From contig NZ_JMQI01000024.1 of the NCBI RefSeq assembly GCF_000695625.1, forward strand, positions 124,001 to 188,000: a stretch of DNA of 64,000 nucleotides. Reading direction: 5' to 3'. The DNA comes from Amycolatopsis rifamycinica. Lineage in GTDB: Bacteria > Actinomycetota > Actinomycetes > Mycobacteriales > Pseudonocardiaceae. Every line of letters begins with the position of its first letter. Within the stretch, counting starts at the first letter, position 1. The notes beneath the pieces are model-generated. The model worked only from the letters and a program-made list of their open reading frames with translations, did not search any database and was not told the origin of the DNA. Of the stretch, positions 45,586 to 54,655 are shown piece by piece. Position numbers and translations under genes: made by a program.

Positions 45586-45869
45586 CCGGCTTCCACGCAG
45601 ACCCGTCGGCCCTCGAGGCATTGGCGCGCCGCCTGGAGGACACGGCGGCCGAGTACCGCGCGGCTGCGGACTCCCTGGAGGCACCGGCCAACCCCGGCCC
45701 ACCCCCGATCGCCACGGCACTCGCAGCGCTGGCCGCCGAGTGGTCCGGCAGGATACGGGCGGTGGAAACGGACTTCACCGGCGCGGCCGCGGACGTCCGG
45801 ACGGCCGCGAAGGCTTACCGCACAACGGATACCACCGCGGCCGAGCAGCTGGGCCGAGCCGATGGCTGA
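45582..45869 (+). CDS. EspC/WXG100-like type VII secretion target
   Basis: A 95-residue helical hairpin protein of the ESX-secreted kind (FHADPSALEALARRLEDTAA). The turn WSG near residue 54 and YRTTD near residue 79 give the bipartite type VII secretion signal (WxG plus YxxxD). It overlaps the PPE-like stop as ATGA. Similar small proteins are secreted as dimers with a partner. Confidence 0.82.
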   Translation: MTGFHADPSALEALARRLEDTAAEYRAAADSLEAPANPGPPPIATALAALAAEWSGRIRAVETDFTGAAADVRTAAKAYRTTDTTAAEQLGRADG

Positions 45870-46269
45870 CCGGAACCACGAGCCGGGCCGCCCGGCCTTC
45901 TTCGAGTTGGAGCGTGCCCTCGCCGCACCGACGCAGGCGCTCAACCGCCCGACCTCCGGCCGACCGGGCCGCGCCATCGCCGGCCCGACGCCCGGGCTCA
46001 GCCACCCCGCCCCCGCCCGACCAGGCCGCGCCACCGCCGCACCGACACCCGAGCCCGACCGCCCCACCCCCGCCCGACCAGGCCGCGCCATCGCCGCACC
46101 GACGCACACGCCCAACCGCCCGACCTCCGGCCGACCGGGCCGCGCCATCGCCGGCCCGACGCCCCAGCCCAACCACCCCGCCCCCACCCGACCAGGCCGC
46201 ACCGCCGCCGCACCGACACCCCAGCCCGACCACCCCGCCCCCAGCCGCCCGGGCCGCGCCCATGGCTGA
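45862..46269 (+). CDS. Proline-rich repeat protein
   Basis: A 135-residue protein composed almost entirely of a 19-residue unit (RPGRAIAGPTPGLSHPAPA and variants) repeated five times after a 33-residue start. It is very basic, Pro/Ala-rich and presumably unfolded. Start and stop each fall in an ATGGCTGA sequence that overlaps the neighbouring genes, so it is translationally coupled on both sides. No homologue is recognised. It may be a genuine secreted or wall-spanning linker protein, or a repeat expansion that happens to stay open. Confidence 0.55.
   Translation: MADRNHEPGRPAFFELERALAAPTQALNRPTSGRPGRAIAGPTPGLSHPAPARPGRATAAPTPEPDRPTPARPGRAIAAPTHTPNRPTSGRPGRAIAGPTPQPNHPAPTRPGRTAAAPTPQPDHPAPSRPGRAHG
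45961..46245 (+). repeat. Five 57-base tandem repeats (VNTR)
   Basis: Copies start at 45961, 46018, 46075, 46132 and 46189, each opening with CGACCRGGCCGC, followed by a partial copy that merges into the next gene's start. The period is a multiple of three and units contain no stops in several frames, so both strands stay open here. Confidence 0.9.
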
Positions 46270-46954
46270 GTTCCGCGGCCTCGGCTTCGACCCGGTCCCC
46301 GGCAGCCCCGACGCGGTGGCCGAAGCCGCCCGCCAGTACGCCGTCGCCGCGGCCCGGCTGGGGGACATCCCCTCCCCCGGCACGATCCCCGGGTGGGCCG
46401 GACGGTCCGCGCAAGCGCTCGCGCACCGCGCCGCACGAGCCGCCGCCGGTCTTTCCGCCACCCGCGAAGCCCTCCGGGCCGCCGCCCGAATACTCGAAGA
46501 CTGGGCCGGCACCCTCCTCGCCCACCGCCGCCGGGCCGAGGACCTCGACCGCCGGGCCGGCGCCGCCCGCCGAGCCGTCACCGCCGCGCGTGATGACGTC
46601 GAGCAAGCCGAAACCGAAGTCCAGTTCTCTCCCGGCACCCAGCCGAACCTCGTCGCCGCGCGTGCCCGGCTCGTGGCCCGCCAAGACGACCTCGACCGCG
46701 TCCTCGCCGAAGCCCGCGATCTCGAGCGCGCCCACAGCGCCGAAGCCACCCGCGTCGCCGAGCGGCTGCGCGCCCTCGGCGACGGCGCCCCTCGGCCGGA
46801 CGCATCCGGCTTCGCCGGCCTCAGCAGCCACCTCGAGACCTTCTCGGCCGTCGGGCGCGAGCTCGGCGTCACCGTCGCGAAGACTCCCGTCGTGCCGGTC
46901 ACGCCGCCGCCGGGGGCCGTCGGCGCGTTCGCCGCGGCGCTGGGTGGCCGGTGA
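46262..46954 (+). CDS. Helical WXG-like protein, possible ESX substrate
   Basis: A 230-residue protein. FDPVPGSPDAVAEAARQYAV and WAGRSAQALAHRAARAAAGL form the start and turn of a WxG helical hairpin. A long coiled coil follows (about 75-180: RRAEDLDRRAGAARRAV, LVARQDDLDRVLAEARDLE) with a short Pro-rich end. It overlaps the repeat protein by eight bases at ATGGCTGA. It resembles putative type VII substrates of Pseudonocardiaceae but no catalytic domain is visible. Confidence 0.8.
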   Translation: MAEFRGLGFDPVPGSPDAVAEAARQYAVAAARLGDIPSPGTIPGWAGRSAQALAHRAARAAAGLSATREALRAAARILEDWAGTLLAHRRRAEDLDRRAGAARRAVTAARDDVEQAETEVQFSPGTQPNLVAARARLVARQDDLDRVLAEARDLERAHSAEATRVAERLRALGDGAPRPDASGFAGLSSHLETFSAVGRELGVTVAKTPVVPVTPPPGAVGAFAAALGGR

Positions 46955-47544
46955 AACTGCCCGCCGTTCCGGGGATCACCCCGGTGAACCTGGACTCGGT
47001 CGAGCGCACCACCGCCGAGCTGCACGCGCTGATGGCCCGCCTGCGCGGTCCCGACGCCGCCCGCGATCTCGGCCTGGAAGCCGCCGCCGTCCAGTGCGCG
47101 GAGATCGCCCACGAGCAACGGGCCGGGCTGCTGGCCCTCGTCGAGCACCGCGACGCCGATCCCGCCCTGCTCATCGCCGGCGTCGTCCCGGTCGACGACC
47201 CCGGCGAGGCCGCCCACCTCGGGTACTACCTCGCCGACCACACCCCCGGTATCCGCGAAGTCAGCGAGGCGCACACCAGCCGCGGCTACCCCGTGGTGAT
47301 CGTCGAGCGGATCGACCTGTCCGGCGCGCAGCTGCAGGCCGTCGTGCTCGACCCGGACCGGCCGCGCGCGGCCGTGTTCACCCTGCACTCCCCCGGCGGC
47401 CGCGGCTGGCTGGAGGTCGCCGGGCTGGCCGGGACGCTCGTCGCCGGCGTCGACCTCACCCCCGCAGCGCCCGCTCCCGGAACTCGCGCGGGGTCCGGCC
47501 GGTCGACTGGCGGAACGTCCGCGAGAAGTGCGGGGCGCTGGTGA
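46951..47544 (+). CDS. Conserved hypothetical protein of ESX-substrate cluster
   Basis: A 197-residue soluble protein of unrecognised family. The first 170 residues look globular (LDSVERTTAELHALMARLRG, LLIAGVVPVDDPGEAAHLGY, YPVVIVERIDLSGAQLQAVV); the last 25 are low-complexity. The GTG start overlaps the previous stop (GTGA). Its 3' end overlaps the converging AraC gene by 89 bases, which is long for functional genes; a frameshift or late stop in the tail is possible. Confidence 0.75.
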   Translation: MKLPAVPGITPVNLDSVERTTAELHALMARLRGPDAARDLGLEAAAVQCAEIAHEQRAGLLALVEHRDADPALLIAGVVPVDDPGEAAHLGYYLADHTPGIREVSEAHTSRGYPVVIVERIDLSGAQLQAVVLDPDRPRAAVFTLHSPGGRGWLEVAGLAGTLVAGVDLTPAAPAPGTRAGSGRSTGGTSARSAGRW

Positions 47545-48241
47545 ACCCGCAGTCCCGCGCGATTTCCGCGATTCCGCGGCCCGCCTTCGCCGGGTCGGCC
47601 AGCAACGCCTTCGCGCGCTCGACCCGCAGACCCTTCAGCCGTTCCGACACGCCTTGGCCGTCGTCGAACAGCTGGTACAGCCGCCGACGCGAGATGTACA
47701 GCGCTTCGGCGATCTTGTCCGCGGTGAGCGACTGCTCGCCGAGGTGGGCGCGCATGTACTCGAGGGCTTCGCGCCGCCGGGTCGCGAGCGCGTCGACGCG
47801 GTCGAGTTCGACGCGCAGCGCGCTCCGCAGCACCAGTTCGGCCAGCCCCAGCAGGTGGTGGGCGAGCCCGTGCGGGTCGAGCCGCGGTCCGGCCGCCACG
47901 ACGTGCGCCACCGCGCTCGCGAAGAGGCCGCGCAGCGGCGCGTCGACCTCGACCGGCTTGAACATCAGCGGCCGCAGCTCGGCGAAGGAGATCGACAGCT
48001 TCGCCGCCGCGACGGTCAGCATCACGACGCCGGACGGCTGCAGGTGCAGCGTCGCGTCGGCGAAGGTCAGCTTCGCGCCGGACTCGGCGACCGCCCGCGG
48101 GACGGGACAGCGCAGCAGCAGCTGGACGTCCTCGGGGTCGCCGCGGCCGCCGAGGATCGCGGCCCGCGCGGCCGCCGCCCCGGACGCGCGGACGACGAGG
48201 TACCCGCTCGCGGGGACGTCCATCGACTGCGGCTCGGCCAT
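47456..48241 (-). CDS. AraC family transcriptional regulator
   Basis: A 261-residue regulator. The N-terminal 150 residues resemble the AraC-binding-domain type (LTFADATLHLQPSGVVMLTV). The C-terminal double helix-turn-helix spans about 165-255 (LTADKIAEALYISRRRLYQL, IAEIARDCGFTSAPHFSRTF, TGRTPREFRERA). In-frame ATGs at 48241 and 48250 are both possible. It is divergent from EspG across a strong palindrome, so it probably controls itself and this secretion module. Confidence 0.88.
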   Translation of the reverse strand: MAEPQSMDVPASGYLVVRASGAAAARAAILGGRGDPEDVQLLLRCPVPRAVAESGAKLTFADATLHLQPSGVVMLTVAAAKLSISFAELRPLMFKPVEVDAPLRGLFASAVAHVVAAGPRLDPHGLAHHLLGLAELVLRSALRVELDRVDALATRRREALEYMRAHLGEQSLTADKIAEALYISRRRLYQLFDDGQGVSERLKGLRVERAKALLADPAKAGRGIAEIARDCGFTSAPHFSRTFRQSTGRTPREFRERALRG

Positions 48242-48250
48242 CGGCACCAT

Positions 48251-48277
48251 CGTGCCGGACGCCGGCCGTCCGGCACG
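48251..48277. promoter_or_regulatory. Inverted repeat between AraC and EspG genes
   Basis: CGTGCCGGACG, five bases and CGTCCGGCACG form perfect 11-base arms in the 48-base gap between the divergent genes. It is either an operator or a stable hairpin in the EspG leader. Confidence 0.6.
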
Positions 48278-48289
48278 GGAAGGGGGACC

Positions 48290-49063
48290 ATGGCGCGGCG
48301 CACCGCGACGGCGGCGGGAGTGATCCTGTCGCATCTGGAATTCGATCTCCTCTGGGAGGACCTGGGGCCCGGCGGGCCGCCGCCGTACCCGTTCGACGTG
48401 CCGTCGCACGGCGCGACGCACGCCGAGCGCGACGACCTGGGCGTCCAGGTGTTCGCCGGTCTCGCCGAGGCGGGCTTCACCGACGGCGACGACGTCGACC
48501 CGGACCTGGCGGACCTGGTCGGGCTGCTGGGCTCGCCGTCGCTGAGCGTCGACGGGCTGGTGCTGGGCGAAGCGCCGTGGCGGCTGCTCGCGGCGGCGCG
48601 GGACGGCGCCGGCGTGCTCGCCGTGCTGGACGACCGCGACCTGGTGCTGGAGCCGGTCCGCCCGGACGGCCTGGTCCCCGCGGTGGCCCGGATGGTGGGC
48701 GAGGCCGAGGCGGGCCCGGGCGACCAGCTGCGGCTGCCGCGTGCGGCGTATTCGGCGGCGATGGACGCGTACGCGCGCAAGGGGTACGACGCGTTCGAGC
48801 GGGCGCTGAGCACGGCCGGGATCACCGGCCGCGCGGTGCGTCCGCTGGCGACGCTGGTGACGGCGGAGCGGTACGCGGCCGGCCAGCTGGCGGCGACCGG
48901 CCCGGCGGGCCGCAGCCCGGTGCTGGCCTGGTTCGACACGGCGGCCGGTCGGTACGCGGTGACCCCGGAGGACGGGGGCGGCGAGCCGTGGGTGACGGTG
49001 ACCCCCGCCGACGGCGCCTGGCTCGCCGACCGCCTGGCGCGCTTGGTGGACGACGTCCGCTGA
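48290..49063 (+). CDS. EspG-family ESX secretion chaperone
   Basis: A 257-residue protein of the EspG family, cytosolic chaperones that bind PE-PPE heterodimers and hand them to the ESX machine. VILSHLEFDLLWEDLGPGGP, YPFDVPSHGATHAERDDL and LLGSPSLSVDGLVLGEAPW match the family start. AAGGGGGACC precedes the ATG. The PPE-like gene at 44347 is a likely client. No EccB/C/D/E or mycosin gene is in the window. Confidence 0.87.
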   Translation: MARRTATAAGVILSHLEFDLLWEDLGPGGPPPYPFDVPSHGATHAERDDLGVQVFAGLAEAGFTDGDDVDPDLADLVGLLGSPSLSVDGLVLGEAPWRLLAAARDGAGVLAVLDDRDLVLEPVRPDGLVPAVARMVGEAEAGPGDQLRLPRAAYSAAMDAYARKGYDAFERALSTAGITGRAVRPLATLVTAERYAAGQLAATGPAGRSPVLAWFDTAAGRYAVTPEDGGGEPWVTVTPADGAWLADRLARLVDDVR

Positions 49064-49080
49064 GCAGCCTGCCGCCGGGA

Positions 49081-49626
49081 TCAGGTCGCCCAGGTCGCCG
49101 GGACCAGGGAGGCCTCGTCGGGCTCCGGCGGGCGGCGCGGACGAGCCGATCGCGCGGCCGGCTGAGGCTCGTCCGGCAGCAAACCACCCAGCAATTCGCG
49201 GCCCGATCGCGCCACCGGCTCGGTCTCGTCGGGCTCCGGCGGGCGGCGCGGGCGGGCCGATCGCGCGGCCGGCTGAGGCTCGTCCGGCAGCAAGCCGCCC
49301 AGCAGTTCGCCGCCCGATCGCGCCATCGGCTCGAGCCCGTCCGGCAGCAAGCCACCCAGCAGTTCGCCCAGCAGGTCGCCGCCCTGTCGCAGGGCATCCG
49401 CACCCGCCTCCGCGGCCAGCCGCCGGATCAGGCCGGCCAGCTCCCCCGATGGCCTGTTCAGTGCCCACCGGTCGAACCGCAGGTCCACCAGCGCTCCGTG
49501 CAGATCGACCACCACCGACACGCCGTCAGCCGCCGCGGCGGCGCGGATCGCCGCCAGCCGGGCGCCGTATCCCGGGTCCGGGGCCGCGAACGCGTCGTCG
49601 GCCAGCTCCACAGCCGTCTTGGTCAC
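49081..49626 (-). CDS. YbaB-like protein with repeated C-terminal tail
   Basis: A 181-residue protein. The N-terminal half (GVSVVVDLHGALVDLRFDRW, ELAGLIRRLAAEAGADAL) has the beta-hairpin and helix pattern of YbaB/EbfC-type proteins often found in type VII loci. The C-terminal half is a tandem repeat (GGLLPDEPQPAARSARPRRP, about 37 residues per unit). The GTG at 49626 overlaps the upstream stop (GTGA). The role is unknown. Confidence 0.75.
   Translation of the reverse strand: MTKTAVELADDAFAAPDPGYGARLAAIRAAAAADGVSVVVDLHGALVDLRFDRWALNRPSGELAGLIRRLAAEAGADALRQGGDLLGELLGGLLPDGLEPMARSGGELLGGLLPDEPQPAARSARPRRPPEPDETEPVARSGRELLGGLLPDEPQPAARSARPRRPPEPDEASLVPATWAT
49114..49335 (-). repeat. 111-base tandem repeat inside the YbaB-like gene
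   Basis: CTCGTCGGGCTCCGGCGGGC begins near 49114 and again at 49225, a 111-base period (37 codons). A shorter third partial copy of CGTCCGGCAGCAAGC follows around 49350. Confidence 0.8.
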
Positions 49627-49886
49627 TGTGCCCGCCAGCTGTCCGGTGTGGTCTCCTCCGCGGCTTCGCCCGGCTCCGGCAGGCCGAGGGCCCCGGCACC
49701 GTCCTGGGTGTGCCACAAGGAAGCCGTGGCCCGGGCCGACGCGGCCGCCGTCAGCAGCAGGATGCGGCGCGCCAGCTCGTCCGGCTCCAGCCGCAGCGCC
49801 GCGGCTTCCAGGGTCAGCTCCCGCAGCGCCCCACCGGGCGCGACCTCCACGGCGACCGTCCGGTCGGCGGCTTTTCCGGTGATCAC
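49623..49886 (-). CDS. Small YbaB/EbfC-like protein
   Basis: An 87-residue protein (ADRTVAVEVAPGGALRELTL, RLEPDELARRILLLTAAASA) with the YbaB-like strand-turn-strand-helix pattern. It overlaps the CHAP gene stop (GTGA at 49886-49883) and the next YbaB-like start, so all three are coupled. These small proteins recur beside WXG effectors in actinomycetes and could be chaperones. Confidence 0.75.
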   Translation of the reverse strand: MITGKAADRTVAVEVAPGGALRELTLEAAALRLEPDELARRILLLTAAASARATASLWHTQDGAGALGLPEPGEAAEETTPDSWRAQ

Positions 49887-50881
49887 GGGTGGACCCCTCC
49901 GTAGAACGTCGACGCCGAAAGCGGGTGCGTGTTCCGGCGGACGGCGTCCCCGGAGTTGCCCTCGATCATCGTGACCTGGTTCCCTTCGACCTTCTCGACG
50001 ATGCCGATGTGCGTGCTCGTCGACGTGTTCTGCGGGCCGGTGCCGAAGATCAGCACGTCCCCCGGCTTCGCTTCGTGCAACGAGTGCTTGCCGTAGGCGT
50101 GCCCGTTGCGCTCGCCCCAGTGGTAGACGTCGCCGCTGAAGGGCAGGATCGGGATCTTCACGCCGGCCTTGCGCCACATGGCCGTCGCGAACGACGAGCA
50201 CCACGCGGCGGTCGGGCCGTACGGGTTCCGGTTGCTGCCCGGCGGGTTCTCGCGCGTGCCCAGTTCCTTCCGCGCCGCATGGACGATCTCCTTGCCCCGC
50301 CCCGAAACCGCCTTCGCGCGCGCTGTCTTGTCCACCACCCCGTCATGGGTCAGTTCCTTGCGCAGCTTATGCAGTTTCTCCGCCGCCGCCTTGAGCTCCG
50401 CGTCGACGTGCCGCAGGGTCGACGCCGACTGCCGGGTGTACCGCGGCGCCAGATCGGCGGCGTGCCCGACGGCCCGCATCAGCGCCGCCTGCGTCCCGGC
50501 CGCGACCCCGGCGTCGAGAACCTGCTTGGCCTGGGCGGTGTACTCGTCGACCAGCCGCTGCACGGCGGTGTGCCCGCTGTCCACTGTAGACGCCACGTGC
50601 GCGACGACCTTCTCCGCCGCCGCGCCGGCCGCGCCGGTGATCCGCAGCTCCTTCGTCAGCTTCGCGCTGTTGTGGCGGAAGCCGTCGGCACCGCGGCCGT
50701 GCCAGTGTTCGAGGACCGTGGCGCTTTCCCGGTGGTAGGCGTCGTGCTGGGCGTCCAGCGCCCGCGCGACCTGGTGCAGCGCGTATTCGGCGCGGACGGC
50801 GTCTTCGGCCTTCCCGGCGAGTTTGTTGCGGTGCGCGACGAGGTCCCGCGCGAAGGAGCGCGCGAGCGCGGCGGTGTCCAT
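49883..50881 (-). CDS. WXG-CHAP effector: putative ESX-secreted peptidoglycan amidase
   Basis: A 332-residue protein without signal peptide. The helical N-terminal domain (about 1-190) carries the WxG turn WHGRGADGFRHNSAKLTKEL. The C-terminal CHAP domain (about 205-330) has Cys in YGPTAAWCSSFATAMW and His in STSTHIGIVEKVEGNQ, the catalytic pair of this cysteine amidase/endopeptidase fold. ESX export of a wall hydrolase is inferred from this fusion. It lies one base after the SLT gene stop, in one operon. Confidence 0.87.
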   Translation of the reverse strand: MDTAALARSFARDLVAHRNKLAGKAEDAVRAEYALHQVARALDAQHDAYHRESATVLEHWHGRGADGFRHNSAKLTKELRITGAAGAAAEKVVAHVASTVDSGHTAVQRLVDEYTAQAKQVLDAGVAAGTQAALMRAVGHAADLAPRYTRQSASTLRHVDAELKAAAEKLHKLRKELTHDGVVDKTARAKAVSGRGKEIVHAARKELGTRENPPGSNRNPYGPTAAWCSSFATAMWRKAGVKIPILPFSGDVYHWGERNGHAYGKHSLHEAKPGDVLIFGTGPQNTSTSTHIGIVEKVEGNQVTMIEGNSGDAVRRNTHPLSASTFYGGVHP

Positions 50882-50882
50882 T

Positions 50883-51596
50883 TCAGCCCTTCCCGTTCAG
50901 CGCCGCGGCGGTGGCCGTCTCGTGGTCGCGATAGGACTTCGCGGCTTTACCGGCCGCCGACGCGAGCCCGTCGGCATGCGCGCCGACGCCCTTCACCTGC
51001 CGCTGCAGCGCCAGCCCGAACCCGGCCAGCGCGTCGGCGAACCCCGACTCCGCACCGATCTTCCCGAAGCTGTCGCGAGCGATCTCGCGGACGTCCCGCA
51101 GCTGCCCGGTCGCGGCGCCCAGCGCGTCGGCGACGTGCCGGGTCCGGTGGACGTAGGAGTGCAGCACCGCGTCGTCCACCCGCAGCGGGGCGCCCCCCGG
51201 GCTCGCACCACCGCTCCCGTGGTGCTTCGTGACGTCTCGGGCGGCCTCGCGCGCGGCGGCGAGGTGGTGCTTGTAGGCGCCGTTCGTGTACGTCGACCAG
51301 GGCGTGAAGTCGTGACCGTCACCCGAGATGCGGTTCGCGACCCGCGCGTTGGTGTCCGGGTCGAACAGCTGGTCGTCGGACTTCAGGTGGTACTGCCGTC
51401 GCCGTTCCGGGCCGAGCGCGCCCAGCATGTTGATCTGCCAGAGACCGTAGGACTCGTCCGGCGGCGTGGCGTTGTGCGCGGTCGTCCGCCCACCGGACTC
51501 GGCCAGCGCGACGGCGACGGCGGTGGTGAGGCCCTGGCCGCGGAACCCGGCCGCGTAGGCGTGCCGGGCGATCTGCTCGGCGCTCAGCTTCGTCAT
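50883..51596 (-). CDS. SLT-WXG effector: lytic transglycosylase-like protein with C-terminal ESX domain
   Basis: A 237-residue protein. The N-terminal transglycosylase-like domain (about 1-115) has Glu in VALAESGGRTTAHNA and SYGLWQINMLG, the lysozyme-like active-site pattern. The C-terminal helical domain (about 135-237) resembles ESX targets and ends with YRDHE, a YxxxE secretion motif, 15 residues from the end. No signal peptide is seen. First gene of the operon running to 49081; together with the CHAP protein it would cut both glycan and peptide of the wall. Confidence 0.85.
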   Translation of the reverse strand: MTKLSAEQIARHAYAAGFRGQGLTTAVAVALAESGGRTTAHNATPPDESYGLWQINMLGALGPERRRQYHLKSDDQLFDPDTNARVANRISGDGHDFTPWSTYTNGAYKHHLAAAREAARDVTKHHGSGGASPGGAPLRVDDAVLHSYVHRTRHVADALGAATGQLRDVREIARDSFGKIGAESGFADALAGFGLALQRQVKGVGAHADGLASAAGKAAKSYRDHETATAAALNGKG

Positions 51597-51722
51597 GGTT
51601 CGACCTTGCCGGGCCGGGTGACGGTTCCGGTAGGCGTGCTGCACGCAGGGACAACCCGGGTGCACACGCGGGCGCGCGGATCCCGGGCTGTACCCCGGCG
51701 GGGCGAGGCCGGACCTCGGCCG

Positions 51723-53003
51723 TCAGGTCCGGTTCCACTGCTGGTTGGCGCCGTGGTTGCAGGTCCACACGATGACCGGGGTGCCGTTGCCCGTTCCGGC
51801 GCCGGAGGCGTCCAGGCACAGTCCGCTCGGGACACTCGTGACCGTGCCGTCGGCGTTGGTGTTCCACTGCTGGGCCGGTCCACCCGTGCAGTCGCCGATG
51901 ATCGCCTTCGCTCCCGGGGAAGTACCGTCCGCGCCGAGGCACTTGCTGCCGTAGACCTGAAGCTGCTTGCCGTCCGTGGCCTTCCAGCGCTGGTTGTCCC
52001 CGCCGTTGCAGTCCCACAGCGCCACCTGCGTGCCGTTCGACTGGGACCGGCCCGGGACGTCCACGCATCGGCCGGCGTTGGCGTTGACCAGCCGGAACGT
52101 TTCCGCGGGCGGGGTCGTCCCGCCCGGGCCGAGCGGGCAGCTCGCCTGGTACTTCGAGATTCCCCTCGAGTCCGACAGGGACGGGCACAGGAACGACGAA
52201 TAGCGGGTGTCGGCGTCCATGAACACCTTCAGCCAGACCATCATCACCCGGGCGAACGCGCCGGAGTTCCCGCCGCCGCCTCCGGCCGGGAAGCCGTGGC
52301 CCTCGCCGGCGATCTCGGGGTAGGCGCGCGGGGTCGACGCCGGGATGGTCGCGTAGGCGCTCGCCAGGTACGACGGGGTCACCGTGGTGTCGGTCTGACC
52401 GCCGAACAGCACCGTCGGGATCTTGATGCCGGACAGGTTCCCGTTGGGCACGTACGGCGCCATGCCGACGGCGGTCAGCAACGAAGGCCGCCGGGTTCCC
52501 GCGACCAGCGCGCCACCGCCGCCCATCGAGTGACCGCCCACCGCCAGCCGGTTCCGGTCGACCCGGTCGCGCACCGGGCTGCTCGTCACCAGCCAGTCCA
52601 GCGCGGCGAGCAGCTGGTCCGCCCGGGCGTCGGCGTAGTCGTCGAGGCTGTTCGTCTCGATGCCGACCACGACGAACCCGAAGGAGGCCAGCCGCGGGCC
52701 CAGCCACGCGTACCACCGCCACTCCGTGCCGTAGCCCGGCGCGATCGCGATGGCCCCGAAGGTCCCGGCGGCCGTGTCCGTGGGGTAGTACACGACCCCG
52801 CCGCCGAACCCGTTGCCCCGGGGCACGGTCGTCTGCGCCGTGGCGAACGTGCCGCGGTCGGCCGCGATGCTGGTGGGCGTGGGATCCGGTCCCCGCTGGT
52901 AGGGGTTGTCGGCGGCCGACGCCGGCGCGGCGGCCGTCAGCCCGAGCGCGACGCCGAGCGCGGCCAGGAGCACCGTGCCGCGGCGCCGGAAACGTGGCCA
53001 CAT
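51723..53003 (-). CDS. Secreted PET-hydrolase/cutinase-like polyesterase with CBM13
   Basis: A 426-residue exported protein. An Arg-rich signal peptide ends at ASAADNPY. Residues 32-290 match the actinobacterial cutinase (LCC/PETase) family. DNPYQRGPDPT starts it, PGYGTEW carries the oxyanion Tyr, and the triad is Ser159 (GGHSMGGGG), Asp205 (GGQTDTTV) and His236 (GEGHGFPAG). The cysteine pair near the domain end (FLCPSLSD, QASCP) matches the LCC disulfide. The clamp Trp of LCC is replaced by Tyr (MAPYVPNG). A CBM13 ricin-type domain of three repeats follows, an uncommon addition. The natural substrate may be plant polyester or acetylated polysaccharide. Confidence 0.9.
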   Translation of the reverse strand: MWPRFRRRGTVLLAALGVALGLTAAAPASAADNPYQRGPDPTPTSIAADRGTFATAQTTVPRGNGFGGGVVYYPTDTAAGTFGAIAIAPGYGTEWRWYAWLGPRLASFGFVVVGIETNSLDDYADARADQLLAALDWLVTSSPVRDRVDRNRLAVGGHSMGGGGALVAGTRRPSLLTAVGMAPYVPNGNLSGIKIPTVLFGGQTDTTVTPSYLASAYATIPASTPRAYPEIAGEGHGFPAGGGGGNSGAFARVMMVWLKVFMDADTRYSSFLCPSLSDSRGISKYQASCPLGPGGTTPPAETFRLVNANAGRCVDVPGRSQSNGTQVALWDCNGGDNQRWKATDGKQLQVYGSKCLGADGTSPGAKAIIGDCTGGPAQQWNTNADGTVTSVPSGLCLDASGAGTGNGTPVIVWTCNHGANQQWNRT

Positions 53004-53050
53004 CGTCGTGTCCTCCTTCTCGCGCGGGGCCGGCCGGCGGGCGGCCGTGG

Positions 53051-54655
<1,605 letters not shown>

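Noticed and set aside
45961-46245. CRISPR array
   Set aside because: The units are contiguous 57-base repeats without unique spacers, inside a coding frame, and no cas genes are present.
45998-46831. Minus-strand 277-codon frame with Gly/Arg/Val repeats
   Set aside because: It is the antisense reading of the 57-base repeat tract and the coiled-coil gene. The repeat period keeps all frames open.
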